From JADKAV01 sp963733395 (GTDB taxonomy: Bacteria > Actinomycetota > Actinomycetes > S36-B12 > UBA10799), in contig CAVTCZ010000019.1 of the NCBI GenBank assembly GCA_963733395.1, positions 656,244 through 720,243 of the forward strand: a DNA stretch of 64,000 bases. The letters are read 5' to 3'. The notes under the pieces were generated by a model. The model worked only from the letters and a program-made list of their open reading frames with translations. It did no database searches and was not told the DNA's origin. Shown here piece after piece: positions 35,524-45,412 of the stretch. Each line of letters opens with the position of its first letter. Position 1 is the first letter of the stretch. The position numbers and the translations under genes were made by a program.

Positions 35524-36453
35524 CTATTCGTAGCTCGAGTAGAAGGCAGTCAACCGCTCGCGGATCTGCTCTTCCAGGAGTCCGTCGTCGGCAGCCCGAA
35601 GGATCCATGGCCGGACTTGGGCAACCACCGCATCGGAGGTGATCCCGGCCTCGGCAAGCAGTTCCCCTACCGGGCGGGCGGCGTTCGCTTCGAGGACCGC
35701 TTGCAGCAGGTCCCGGAAACTCGGGGTTGTGATCAGGTAGGCCCAGCCGTCCTGGGCCACCGCCAGCAGTTCGGCCAGGCTGTCCGCGGGGATCAGCGCG
35801 GCAGTTTCCGACACCGTCGAGTCCGCGTTGCGGCTGTAGACGTCGTCGGCCACTTCGCTCATGGCCTGCTCGTCGACCACGGAGGTGAGGTACTGGCGGC
35901 TCTCGCGCAGAGTGTCCTGGAGGTTCGCGCTGACGAAGGCGGTCAGTTGTTTCTCGATGCCCTTGCTCAAGCGGGGGGCCGCGCTGTCGAATGCGTTCTG
36001 CCCGAACCGCATCAGCGAGGACGCGCCAGGCACCCGGGCGATCGGGCTCTCGGTCATGACGTAGTTGCGGATGCCGTGGTACAGCACGTGCGAGATCAGG
36101 TCGGCGTACACCTCGCTGGTGGTGATCTGATCGACGACAGCCTCTTGCAGGTCGGTCATGCCGGCGATGGCTTGCGCGACGCGGTCATAGTCCTCCCGCC
36201 GCACAAGCTCCCCGACAGTGGTTCCGTCCTCCAGGGCTGCGGTGTGGGCTGCCAGGACGGACGTGGACAGGTCCGGCACGGGAAGCGTCTCGATGAGTAC
36301 GTCGAGGTCGGCCTCACTGAAGACGCTGCCCATCGACACGGTGTCCAACCAGTCGAACACGGCATCCGTCTGGTTGCCGAGGGTCTGCGTCAGTGAGTCG
36401 GTCCATGCGGCCACCTCGAATGCCACGTGGGCTTCAAGCATCTCCTCATCCAT
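35524..36453 (-). CDS. Unrecognised helical protein of 309 residues
   Basis: The frame from ATG 36453 to 35524 is almost wholly alpha-helical by pattern, acidic at the start (MDEEMLEAHVAFEVAAW) and lacks signal peptide and transmembrane helices. Notable stretches are SPIARVPGASSLMRFGQNAFDSA and SRQYLTSVVDEQAMSEVADD. The stretch ISHVLYHGIRNYVMTESPIA may bind a membrane or partner. I recognise no family. Similar proteins occur singly in actinobacterial genomes, to my recollection without a defined role. The start has CAGACT six bases upstream, a weak -10 for a leaderless message. Confidence 0.72.
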   Translation of the reverse strand: MDEEMLEAHVAFEVAAWTDSLTQTLGNQTDAVFDWLDTVSMGSVFSEADLDVLIETLPVPDLSTSVLAAHTAALEDGTTVGELVRREDYDRVAQAIAGMTDLQEAVVDQITTSEVYADLISHVLYHGIRNYVMTESPIARVPGASSLMRFGQNAFDSAAPRLSKGIEKQLTAFVSANLQDTLRESRQYLTSVVDEQAMSEVADDVYSRNADSTVSETAALIPADSLAELLAVAQDGWAYLITTPSFRDLLQAVLEANAARPVGELLAEAGITSDAVVAQVRPWILRAADDGLLEEQIRERLTAFYSSYE

Positions 36454-36540
36454 GGGAGGAGTCTGTCAGGCGTCGGGGCGGATCGCCGTGCTGTGCGTGC
36501 GCAGTGCAGAACCAGTCACCTGACCGCCGGTGCGTCTGCC

Positions 36541-39500
36541 TCATGCCTGATCGACCAAACCCAGGAACCTGCCCAGGTCGGCGAGGCCGCCGGGAGTGGC
36601 CGGTAGGTAGTCCGTCAGCGCGGGGGAGTGGACGATCTGTGAGAGCCACTGCGCCCGGGAGATCGCCACGTTGAGCCGGTTCGGGGACAGCAGGAACTCC
36701 ATGCCGCGCGGCACGTCGTCGCGCGACGACGCCGTCATCGACACGATCACCACGGCGGCTTCCTGGCCCTGGAACCTGTCCACCGTTCCGACCCTCACGT
36801 CGGGCGAACCGGCGGCCGCGAGGTCGGCCCGGATCTGCTGGACCTGGGCGTTGTACGGCGCCACGACGAGCACGTCGTTCTGGCCGAGCGGGCGGGGCTC
36901 GGCTTCGGCGCAGGGCTGCCAGGTCCAGGTCATCGCCTCGCGCACGGCCTGGACCACGGCCTGCGACTCCTCGGGCGAGCAGACGTCGTTGCCGACGTGC
37001 TGGACGGGGACGACCATCAGACCCGGTTCGACGCGCACCCCGCCGGCATCACACATGGTGCGCTCGACAGTCTCGGGCTCCTTGGCGACGAGGCGGCCTT
37101 CGTAGAACAACTGCGAGACCGGGGCAGTCAGCGCCGGATGCATCCGCCACGTGCGGTCCAGGAAGTACCCGAGCTCCGGTTCGAGTGTCATCCCTTCGCT
37201 GAGCCATCCAAGGGCCGACTCATCGACCGGCTCCGGGTGATGGCCCTGGCTGACCTGCGGCAGTTGCTGCGGGTCGCCCAGCAGCAGGAGGTTCCTGGCC
37301 GCGATCGACACCGCGATGGTGTTGGCCAGCGAGAATTGTCCCGCCTCGTCGATGACCAGCAGGTCCAGTTGTCCGGGTTGCACGCGCGTGGTGTTGGTGA
37401 AGTCCCACGCCGTGCCGCCGACGACGCAACCGTCGGGGCGGTCTGCGAGGAAGGCCGCATAGCCGTTGTCCTTCAGCGCGGTCCACGTGCTGCTCTCGGG
37501 CCGGTTCTTCTTGCCGACCCTGTCGGCGGGCAGCCCGGCCTCGACCACCTCGTCGAGCAGATGGTCCACAACCGGGTGCGACTGTGAGACGACGCCGACA
37601 GTCCACTTGTTGTCCTCCACGAGGTTCTTGATCACCCGGGCCGCGACGAAGGTCTTGCCCGTGCCGGGCGGTCCCTGGACGGCGAGTGTGGAACCGTCGA
37701 GGCGTGATGCTGCGAGCGTGATGGCGGATACGAAGTCCCCGTCGACGACCTTCGGCAGCGGGCCGTCCGGGATGAGGCGTGGCGGTCGACGCAGCAGCAA
37801 GTCCTCGACCGGTCGGGGTAGCGACAGGCGCGTTGGCAGACCTCGGCAGGCGGCTGCGGCCTGCGCGGCGATTGCTCGCCGCAAGGGCCCGGTCCGGATC
37901 GGATCCGATGGCCCCATCGCCATCGGCAGGTCCGGGTACGGGTCGATGCCCTTGGATGCGCTCTCCGCCACGGTGAACTCGGCCCGACCGTCAGTCAGGA
38001 CGTCGACGTCGAGGATCTCGGCGCCCATCCAGCCGCGGGTTCCCGGACCTCCGTCGGCCATCTCCGCCGGGTGCGGGAATTCATACAGAAGGCTGCACCT
38101 GTGGTCGCGCTCCAACGCGGAGCCGGGCGTCAGTCGCCCGGTGATCCGTAGGGTGCGGCACTGGTTCCTGGCGCGTCCCGGAGTGTGCCAGTCATCGAGC
38201 ACAGCCACATCGTCGACGATCAGCGCATCGCGGCTGTCGGCCCACTCGTCGACGGGCTGCGACAGTCGGTCGTAGTGGCCCCACCAGTACGGCTTCTCCT
38301 CCCGTTGGTGGAACCCGATCGCGGCCGCCATCAGTGCGGCCGCCGTCTGCTCGTCCGTGCGCATCTCATCCTCCGCGGGGTGCGCGAAGGACACCAGCGC
38401 GGCGTGGGTCGGCGCTTCTGCAGTGGGTGGGGTGTCCGCACCCGGCTCCTCGATCGCCACGACACCGTGCGGTCGCACCCCGCGGTCGGTGGCCCGGTCG
38501 AGTAGCCAGTCCCGCAGTCGCAGGGTGGATACGCAGTCGTAGCGGTTGTAGTCGGCGATCCCTTCGAGCAGTCGTCGTGCCTGCGCGTCCTGGCCGGCCG
38601 CCACCTCCTCGCAGTACCTCGCGTACTCGATCACGGAGTCACCTGCGGTGGTCACGTCGCCTTCACGCAGTTCGTCGCCCATGTAGAGCGGTTCGAGTTG
38701 CTTGAGGCTGTACGAGGGCTGCGAGACGCGCAGCGATCCCCTGACGATGGGATACAGGTCGACGAGCACGTTCGCCCGCAGTAGGTCGTCGACCTGCTGC
38801 TCGCCGACGCCATGTATCGCTGCCAGGTGCAGCAGGGCCGTCTTCTCGTAGGCCGCGTAGTGGTAGATGTGCAGGTCCGGCCACTGCTCCTGGCGACAAC
38901 GGACGTACTCCAGGAAGTCGATCAGCGCCTGTCGCTCCTGCCGTCGGTCGTGCGCCCAGAAGGGCGTGAAGACGGGCTGGCCGCCAGCCACCGCTTCAAC
39001 GCAGCCGAACAGGTACTCCAGGCCCCACGCGGTGCTTCCGGGCTCCTGCCACATCGGGTCACCCTCGAAGTCGAAGAAGATGTCGCCCGGACTCGGTGGC
39101 GGGATGGCTGCCAGCGCCGCTGGGTTGAACACGTCGAAGGCCACGGTCCCGTCGTCCGGCTGGCGCGACTGGAGGGCCGCCTGCGCTCGCAAGGCCGACA
39201 GGCTCTTCTCCGAGATCTGAGGAACCGGCTCGGTGCGGACGGCGAGGTCCGCGACCGTCATCACGCCGGCGTCACGCAGCTTGGCCCGCTGCGTCATGCG
39301 CATCCCGGCGACCAGCAGCAGGTCGTCCCGCTCCGCGGCCTCCTGCTGGCACAGCGCGCAGCGACCGCAGGCCATGACGGTCGGATCCTCCCAACGCACG
39401 GGCCGGCCACTGGCGATGTGTGCGTGGACCAGGTCGGCCAGCCGCCGGCGCCGGTCCCGGTAGACCGGGATCACCGGGTCCAGGTCGAAGAACTCCTCGC

Positions 39501-40023
39501 GCATGTCGCCGAGGATCAGCGCCCCGTCCTGGGCGATCGGGGCTCCGTTGGCCCGCAGCACGTCGGCGTAGGCCGCGATCTGCAGCAACGCGGAGACCTT
39601 CGCGTGCCGGGCCAGTTTCGAGTCCATGACCCGGTACTCGCCGGCGGGCGTGCGCACCAGGAAGTCCGTGTAGCCGTGGAAGTCGCCGTCGAACACCACC
39701 CCCTGGAAGACGACGTCGGCGCCCGCGGTCATCGCCCGCAGCGTGGCGTCCATGCCTGCTTGCAGGGCGTCCGGTTGGCTGCTGGCGGGGCGTTCGATCT
39801 CCACGACGCCATCGCCGCACTGCTCCCGGTAGTTCGCAAGCACGCGCTGCTCGTGACTGTCGCCGAGTCCCGCCGCGCGCATCATGAGTGGGTCCTCGGG
39901 GATCTCCAACGCGTCGATCCGACCCAACTTCAGGTCCAGTCGGCGCAGCAGCGCGAACTCACACTCGGCCGCCTGCGACAGGTCAGACGGTGACGACAGC
40001 ATGTTCGCGTTGATCAGTTGCAC
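36541..40023 (-). CDS. RecB-like nuclease (TM0106 type) - RNase H-like - SF1 helicase fusion
   Basis: A 1160-residue protein from GTG 40023, preceded by GGGAGGAGAACCA. The N-terminal RecB/Cas4-like nuclease has D120 (YTDFL), D134 and K136 (VMDSKLA) and Q148. C21 together with C219, C222 and C225 (ACGRCALC) could hold an iron-sulfur cluster, as in Cas4/AddB. A central RNase H-like domain follows (DIFFDFEGDP, HIYHYAAYEKT, DYNRYDCVSTL). The C-terminal superfamily 1 helicase has GPPGTGKT, VIDEAGQFSLA, LLGDPQQLPQV and VGTVDRFQGQEAAVV. The likely role is DNA end processing or defence. It lies 231 bases downstream of VapC in the same direction as the Wadjet operon. Confidence 0.9.
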   Translation of the reverse strand: MQLINANMLSSPSDLSQAAECEFALLRRLDLKLGRIDALEIPEDPLMMRAAGLGDSHEQRVLANYREQCGDGVVEIERPASSQPDALQAGMDATLRAMTAGADVVFQGVVFDGDFHGYTDFLVRTPAGEYRVMDSKLARHAKVSALLQIAAYADVLRANGAPIAQDGALILGDMREEFFDLDPVIPVYRDRRRRLADLVHAHIASGRPVRWEDPTVMACGRCALCQQEAAERDDLLLVAGMRMTQRAKLRDAGVMTVADLAVRTEPVPQISEKSLSALRAQAALQSRQPDDGTVAFDVFNPAALAAIPPPSPGDIFFDFEGDPMWQEPGSTAWGLEYLFGCVEAVAGGQPVFTPFWAHDRRQERQALIDFLEYVRCRQEQWPDLHIYHYAAYEKTALLHLAAIHGVGEQQVDDLLRANVLVDLYPIVRGSLRVSQPSYSLKQLEPLYMGDELREGDVTTAGDSVIEYARYCEEVAAGQDAQARRLLEGIADYNRYDCVSTLRLRDWLLDRATDRGVRPHGVVAIEEPGADTPPTAEAPTHAALVSFAHPAEDEMRTDEQTAAALMAAAIGFHQREEKPYWWGHYDRLSQPVDEWADSRDALIVDDVAVLDDWHTPGRARNQCRTLRITGRLTPGSALERDHRCSLLYEFPHPAEMADGGPGTRGWMGAEILDVDVLTDGRAEFTVAESASKGIDPYPDLPMAMGPSDPIRTGPLRRAIAAQAAAACRGLPTRLSLPRPVEDLLLRRPPRLIPDGPLPKVVDGDFVSAITLAASRLDGSTLAVQGPPGTGKTFVAARVIKNLVEDNKWTVGVVSQSHPVVDHLLDEVVEAGLPADRVGKKNRPESSTWTALKDNGYAAFLADRPDGCVVGGTAWDFTNTTRVQPGQLDLLVIDEAGQFSLANTIAVSIAARNLLLLGDPQQLPQVSQGHHPEPVDESALGWLSEGMTLEPELGYFLDRTWRMHPALTAPVSQLFYEGRLVAKEPETVERTMCDAGGVRVEPGLMVVPVQHVGNDVCSPEESQAVVQAVREAMTWTWQPCAEAEPRPLGQNDVLVVAPYNAQVQQIRADLAAAGSPDVRVGTVDRFQGQEAAVVIVSMTASSRDDVPRGMEFLLSPNRLNVAISRAQWLSQIVHSPALTDYLPATPGGLADLGRFLGLVDQA

Positions 40024-40253
40024 TGGTTCTCCTCCCGTGGCCCGAAGGTAACAGCGGGGTATGACACGAACCGCCACCCGAGATCCTCGGGGCGCAGTGG
40101 GGACAACTTCTCACCAACGTGCCCGTGGTGTGTGCCTGGCGGGTGCATCCGAGCCGGCCGGTCCTTCCCGCGCGGGATTGGCGAAGCATCGGCAAGCCGA
40201 ATCGCACCACGTCGGCTGTGCACTGCCCTCGCAGAAGCTGGACCGGCCCCGGG

Positions 40254-40658
40254 TCACGTGTCGTCGCGCAGCGCCGGGGTGATGTCGGTGTGGCCGAAAT
40301 CGTCGCCCTTGAACAGCAGCGGGAGTCCGGTGTCGGCTGCCAGGGCGTATGCGAAGCAGTCGCCGAGGTTGAGGCGAGCCGGGTGCCCCGACCCCCGGCC
40401 GTAGTCGCGGTAGGCCGCACGGGCCAGTTGTGCCTGGGGGACCGTGAGCGGGACCACGTCGACACCCCACGCTGCCAGCAGTCGGTCGAGCCTGCGCGAG
40501 ATGGAGGGGTCGTGCAGGTTGTCCACGACGATGCCCAGTTCCACATACGTGGCGGCGGACATCTGCGCGCCGGAGGCTTCGCGCAGGGTCTGGTCGAACG
40601 CCCGCCAACCGCTCTCCCGGTTGAGGACGGCGACGACCGCCGAACTGTCCACGATCAT
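40254..40658 (-). CDS. vapC: VapC PIN-domain toxin
   Basis: A 134-residue PIN-domain RNase: MIVDSSAVVAVLNRE carries the first catalytic Asp, SAATYVELGIV the conserved Glu, and GHPARLNLGDCFAYALA the third acidic motif. The KGDDFGHTDI tail follows. This is the Rv0624-like VapC subgroup, whose members cleave tRNA or rRNA. The start overlaps the VapB stop by four bases. It is clearly homologous to VapC at 47795-48184, which shares AYR-YGRGSGHPA-LN-GD-FAYALA, so the Wadjet operon lies between two related modules. Confidence 0.9.
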   Translation of the reverse strand: MIVDSSAVVAVLNRESGWRAFDQTLREASGAQMSAATYVELGIVVDNLHDPSISRRLDRLLAAWGVDVVPLTVPQAQLARAAYRDYGRGSGHPARLNLGDCFAYALAADTGLPLLFKGDDFGHTDITPALRDDT

Positions 40659-40888
40659 GTCGGGAGGCCGGACTCGTCGTAGAGAGCATCGGTGGACAGC
40701 GGGCCGTGAGCGGCAATGTCGGTCTGCATATCCGCGATCAGGTCGTCGATGGATGATGCGCCCTCAGCCAGGTCCGCCAGCATCCGCTCCAGTGCGGCCT
40801 CAACGGCGCCGGTCTGCGTCAAGCCCGTACGCCTGGCCACCTCCCGCGCCAGTTCGTGGACGCGTGGATTCTTGATGTTGAGGCTCAT
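40655..40888 (-). CDS. vapB: VapB antitoxin (PSK type)
   Basis: A 77-residue antitoxin: MSLNIKNPRVHELAREVARRTGL-type start with the TQTGAVEAALERML helix, and the toxin-binding tail STDALYDESGLPT. It starts 30 bases after the jetD stop on the same strand, so jetD transcripts can run into it. It also has its own operator and TAGACT -10 box. The tail motif LYDE-GLP is shared with VapB at 47550. Confidence 0.88.
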   Translation of the reverse strand: MSLNIKNPRVHELAREVARRTGLTQTGAVEAALERMLADLAEGASSIDDLIADMQTDIAAHGPLSTDALYDESGLPT

Positions 40889-40902
40889 GGTAGAAGTCTA
40901 CC
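40889..40902 (-). promoter_or_regulatory. VapB operator/leaderless promoter
   Basis: GGTAGA-AG-TCTACC is a perfect six-base-arm palindrome touching the vapB start codon. On the minus strand TAGACT (40900-40895) lies six bases before ATG 40888, as expected for a leaderless mRNA. The half-site CTTCTACC recurs at 40916-40923, at the end of jetD. Confidence 0.65.
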
Positions 40903-40918
40903 CTGACACGGCACACTT

Positions 40919-42097
40919 CTACCTGCTCCTCGCGTGGACCTCGCGAACGGCCTCCCGCACCCGGTCGAAGGCGATGCGTTCCTGCTCCAGGCGTACGCGC
41001 TGCCCCCAACGGCCCGTGCGCAATCCGTCGTACACCTGCTGCTCGTCCGGTCGCAGGTGTGGGAGGTCCCGGGTGATCTGGGTCGGCTCCTCGACCCACA
41101 GCTCCCGATGGGACAGCAGCGTCTCAGCGTCCATCAGCAGGCTCTGCGTATGGGGCAGGGCGGCCCGGAAGCGGTCGAGGATCGCGAAGCCGTGCGTGTC
41201 GATGTCGCCGGCGTAGAACAGGAGGGCATCCCGGATCGCCGGGACGTCGGCCAGCAGTTCGGGCGCCTCGTTGCCCGCGCCGAACACGACCAGCGAGGCA
41301 TCGGCGTCCGGCCAGCACAGGAAGTTCGTCAGGTTCTCGGTCACGAAGACGGTCCGGGCCGGCGGGCACAGGCGGGCGAAATCCGTCGCGCGCAGCGTGA
41401 GTTCAGGCACCCCGGGCAGCAGGTGAAGCGTGGGATCCAGTGCCCGGAAGCGGACCATCCCGGGGCCGGTGAGGAACCCGTAGCGGCGCTCGAACCATCC
41501 CGAGCCGCCCGTGGGTGGACCCGGCACGAGGTCCGCCAGGGTGCGCTTGTGGGTCTCGATGATCTTGGTGTGCACGCCGGGCAGGTCCACCTGCCGTACG
41601 TAGACCCCTGCGACCGGGTTGGCGCGCAACCACTGCGCCACCGCCTGCACCGCCTGCCAGTCCGCCCCGATCTCGAGCAGGCGCAACGGATGCCGGGCAA
41701 CCCACTCCAGGTTCTCCGGGTCGGTCGCCGCCACGAGCCGATCGAACCGGGAGGCGTCCGCGGTGCGCCGGATGTGCCGTAGCGCCTGCTCGGCGGTGTC
41801 GACCCAGACCGCGGTGGGGAGCCGCTGGGTGCCCAATGCCCGGTGGCTGACCGGCGCCGTCTCGACCCGGAAGCCCGCCGCGCCCAGCAGGTCGGCCGCC
41901 CAGGTCTGCACGGCGTCCCACTGGCTGCCGAGGTCGGCGCTGCGGGGCTTGCGCACCGGGATCCGCAAGGGGAACTGCGTGCCGTCCGCCTCGTGTCCGG
42001 GCACCCGACTCACGAGCAGCCGGCCGGAGTCCCAGTGCCGTTGCAGTGCGGCCCGGACGTCGGCCGGGGTCGTCCAGGGGCCTACTCCCGTTGCCAT
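40919..42097 (-). CDS. jetD: Wadjet JetD nuclease (DUF3322/DUF2220; MksG/EptD type)
   Basis: A 392-residue protein from ATG 42097, overlapping jetC by 16 bases. The N-terminal DUF3322 domain (residues about 1-190) contains TPADVRAALQRHWDSGRLL and RLLEIGADWQAVQAVAQWL. The C-terminal DUF2220 domain is a topoisomerase VI A/Toprim-like nuclease with E254 (FVTENLTNFL), the GAGN turn (273-276), D298 and D300 (YAGDIDTHGF) and E371/E373. In Wadjet, JetD cleaves plasmid DNA after the JetABC SMC complex extrudes it. All key acidic residues are present, so the effector looks functional. Confidence 0.93.
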   Translation of the reverse strand: MATGVGPWTTPADVRAALQRHWDSGRLLVSRVPGHEADGTQFPLRIPVRKPRSADLGSQWDAVQTWAADLLGAAGFRVETAPVSHRALGTQRLPTAVWVDTAEQALRHIRRTADASRFDRLVAATDPENLEWVARHPLRLLEIGADWQAVQAVAQWLRANPVAGVYVRQVDLPGVHTKIIETHKRTLADLVPGPPTGGSGWFERRYGFLTGPGMVRFRALDPTLHLLPGVPELTLRATDFARLCPPARTVFVTENLTNFLCWPDADASLVVFGAGNEAPELLADVPAIRDALLFYAGDIDTHGFAILDRFRAALPHTQSLLMDAETLLSHRELWVEEPTQITRDLPHLRPDEQQVYDGLRTGRWGQRVRLEQERIAFDRVREAVREVHARSR

Positions 42098-45000
42098 GCG
42101 GCCTTCTCGCGGCGGTAGTCGGTGATCGGCAGGTTGCGCAGCTTGGAGGTCTGGCCACCCTCGGTGTGCACGAACCCGACGTGGGAGATGTACGGCTCGA
42201 TGATGTGGATCTTCTGCAGCGGTGTGACCACCAGCAGTTGCAGGCCGAGTCGGCCGAACAGCTCCAGGCCGAAGCGGGCGGACTCGTCCGACCCGCGTCC
42301 GAAGGCCTCGTCGATGACCACGAACCGGAACGTCCGGCTGTGCGTCTGGCCGGCGACCAGGCCGTACTGGTAGGCCAGGCTCGCGGCCAGGACGGTGTAG
42401 GCGAGTTTCTCCTTCTGTCCCCCGCTCTTGCCGCCGGAGTCGGTGTAGTGCTCGTGCTCGGCGTCGTCGGCGCTGGTGCGCTCGCTGGCGGCGAAGGTGA
42501 ACCAGTTGCGCACGTCCGTCACCTTCGCGGTCCACCGCTTGTCCTGCTCGGTCCTGCCCTCCCGGCCCTGGAAGCGCCCGACGATCTCCTTGACCTGCAG
42601 GAACTTGGCCTCCGAGTACTGGTCGTCGCCGGAACCGGTGAGCGCATCCTCGGTGCAGGCTCTCAGTTGCTGCTGGAAGTCGCGGACGTCCGCGTCCGTG
42701 GTCGTGGTCGGTTCCAACCGGATGTAGGTGCCCGGCTGGTAGGCGATGTCGCGCAGCGAGGAGTTGATGACTCCGATCCGGCGCTTGATGTCCTCGCGTG
42801 CGGTCTCCAACGCGGTGCGGAACACCACGACCTCGCGGATCGCCTGCTGGTTCAGTTGCTGCTTGAAGTGCGCCTCGAACCGGGGCAGATCGTCGTCGAC
42901 GAGGCGCTGCCGCAAGGCGCGGTACTCGTGGCCCGCCCCGACGTCAGCGTCCATGTCCTGGGCCAGCAACGGCCACTCGGAGCGGAAGTCGCTCATGCCC
43001 GCGACGATCCGTTCGCCCAGTCGACGCTGCTTGCCGTCGGCGTCGTCGATCGTGGCCTGCAGCTCCAGGCGCAGGCTGCGCTCGCTGCTGTCGCATGACT
43101 CCACCCGCAGTTTCTCCGGTTCCAGCGGCCGCACCAGCTCGCACTGCTCCGGGGTGGCCAGCGGCTGCCCGCGCAGTTCGTCGATGCTCGTCCGGTCGGC
43201 GGCGAGCCGGTCGCTGAGGCCTCCGAGTCTGGCCTGCAGGGCATCGCGCTTCGATCGTTGCGCCTGCAGCCGCTCGGATGTGGCGGCCAGCCTGGCGTTG
43301 AGCTCGCGCAGCGTGTCGTCGGTGTCGCGCAGTGCCTGGTACTGCTCCTGCAACGCCTCGACGCGGCCGGCCTCACTGCGCCAGTCGATCCGCGCGTAGC
43401 TGCGCACCTGCTGCAGGCTCACGATCCGCTCGCCGCGACCGGTCAGCGCGCCCAGTTCCGCCTGCTGCGTGTCCCGTACTCCGGACAGCCGGGCGACCTG
43501 TGCGGCGGCATCGCCCCGGGCGTGTTCGAGGGCGCGGCGCTTGTCGGTGTTGTCCCATCCCAGGACGTACCAGCGGCGGTCGCCGAGCGCCCTGCGGTCG
43601 TCCTTCTCGTGGCGGTCGCCGCCGGACTTGATCTGCCCGTTGCTGGTGATCGCCCGAGACTCGGCGCGGAACTGCTCGAGATGAAGCAGCGCACGCCAGA
43701 TCGAAGCGGCGGGCGACCTGGGAGTGCAACCAGTCGGTGAACGGGGTGCCGGGCCGGACCTCGAGTTTGTGCACGAGCGACTGCTTGTGCAGCACCGGTT
43801 CCGGCCGCATTTCGGGGCGCACCCGGTAGTAGACGACACGCCCCCGCAGATTGGTGCGGTCGACCCACTCCGACACGCCCGTGTAGTGCTCGTCGGCGAC
43901 CAGCAAGGACAGGGCGAAGCCGCGCAGCAGTCGCTCGGTGGCGGGTTCCCAGCGCTGATCCGTCACGCGGATGAGCTCGCCGGCGAACGGGATGTCCGTC
44001 GGCTGCACTCCGACGCCGTCGCACAGGGCCTGCCGCAGGGCCACCATCTGCTGGTCGATGTTGCTGGTGCGGTCGGCCAGACCCTTCAACTCGGTTTCCA
44101 GTTCCGACAGCCGGGTCTGCGCGCCGCGCAACTCGAACGCGTTCTCGGTCTGCGCGTTGTGCAGGTCGGTCTGTCGCACCCTGATGTCGTCGAGCATCCC
44201 GGCCAGGGCGGCCTGCTGCTGGGACAGCCCCTCCTCGTCCTCGGCCGGCGTGAGGTCGAGTTGTCGGCACAGTTCGGCGTAGTGGTCGTGCTCGATGCGC
44301 TTGCTGTCGCGGTCGGCCGCAGCGTCCTGAATCTGTCGCTCGATCTGGACGAGTCGCTCGCCGCCGGAGTCGCGGATGGCCATGCGCAGATCCGAATCCT
44401 CCCGCTCGAGACCGCGCAGGGTCTCGTCGCGCTCGGCGATCCTGGCCAGCAGGGCCACGTGCTCGGACTCGTGGCGGACCACCCGCTCGGCCAGCAGTTC
44501 GACCTTGCGCAGCGCGAAGTACGGGGCGAGCAGGTCGCGCAGTTCGCGTGTGTCCCGGGCGGTCTGCGCCGCCTCGTCGAAGCGGTCGAGCCGGTCCACC
44601 AGCGGGTTCAACGCCTCGAGTTGGGCGCGAGCAGTCCGCACCGCGTCATGGGCCTTCGTGAGGTCCTCGAAGTGGCTGATCAAGGACGCCACCCGGTCGG
44701 CCACGGCGGGGGGCTCCAGCATGTGGCTGCGCACGAAATCGGTCAGGTTGCCCACCGACTTCATCGACACGGTCTGGTGGAACAGCTCCAGCGCCTGCGG
44801 GTGCTCGATGCCCATCCGGCGGCGGAAGTCCGCGGCGTACTTGGAGAAGGCGTCGTAGGTGGAGGCTCCGAGCGCGCGCAGGGTCTGGCGCAGCCGGGAC
44901 AGGTCCTCCCCGACGTCGCCGAAGTGTTCCTGGATGCTCAGCGACTTGTCGCACACGACGTACATGCGCGCCGGCTGGCCGGAGCCGTCCCGGAACCAGA

Positions 45001-45412
45001 AGACCTGCGCCAGGGTCACCTCCTGCTGCAGCGGGGCGTTGACGAAGGTGGCCAGCAGAACGCTGTAGCTGCCCGTGCCACGCAGGGCCACCGGCTTGGC
45101 GGTGCCGGTACTGTCGCTGCGCTCGGACTTGTAGTGCCCGAGCACGTAGGAGGCGACCGTTCGCTCGCGGTGCTCGGCGCCGGCGGCCTTGTTGTACGCG
45201 ACCTTCCCCGGCGGGACGAGCAGTGACGTGATCGCGTCGACCATCGTGGACTTGCCCGAGCCGATGTCGCCGGTGAGCAGGCCGTTGGCCCCTTCGAGGT
45301 CGAGGCCCCACACATGCTCGTGGAACGTCCCCCAGTTGTAGACCTGCAGACGGTCCAGGCGGAAGCCCACGGTGGCCGGGTCGTCGATGTCGAGTTCGAG
45401 CGTGTCGGTCAC
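42082..45412 (-). CDS. jetC: Wadjet JetC SMC-like ATPase (MksB/EptC type), frameshifted
   Basis: From GTG 45412 the protein begins VTDTLELDIDDPATVGFRLD and has Walker A GDIGSGKST soon after (about 48-56). Long coiled coils follow, then the hinge region (FTDWLHSQVARRFD, GQIKSGGDRHEKDDRR, YVLGWDN), more coiled coil, the ABC signature KSGGQKEKLAY and Walker B FRFVVIDEAFGRGSD. One extra base at about 43681-43684 breaks the frame between the two halves. Removing it gives exactly 3330 bases, 1109 residues. It is the motor of the condensin-like complex that extrudes DNA loops. In the given sequence jetB runs into it without a stop. Confidence 0.92.

Noticed and set aside
43724..45226. 500-residue open frame on the plus strand opposite jetC
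   Set aside because: Antisense shadow of the SMC-like ATPase; no domain, no ribosome binding site.
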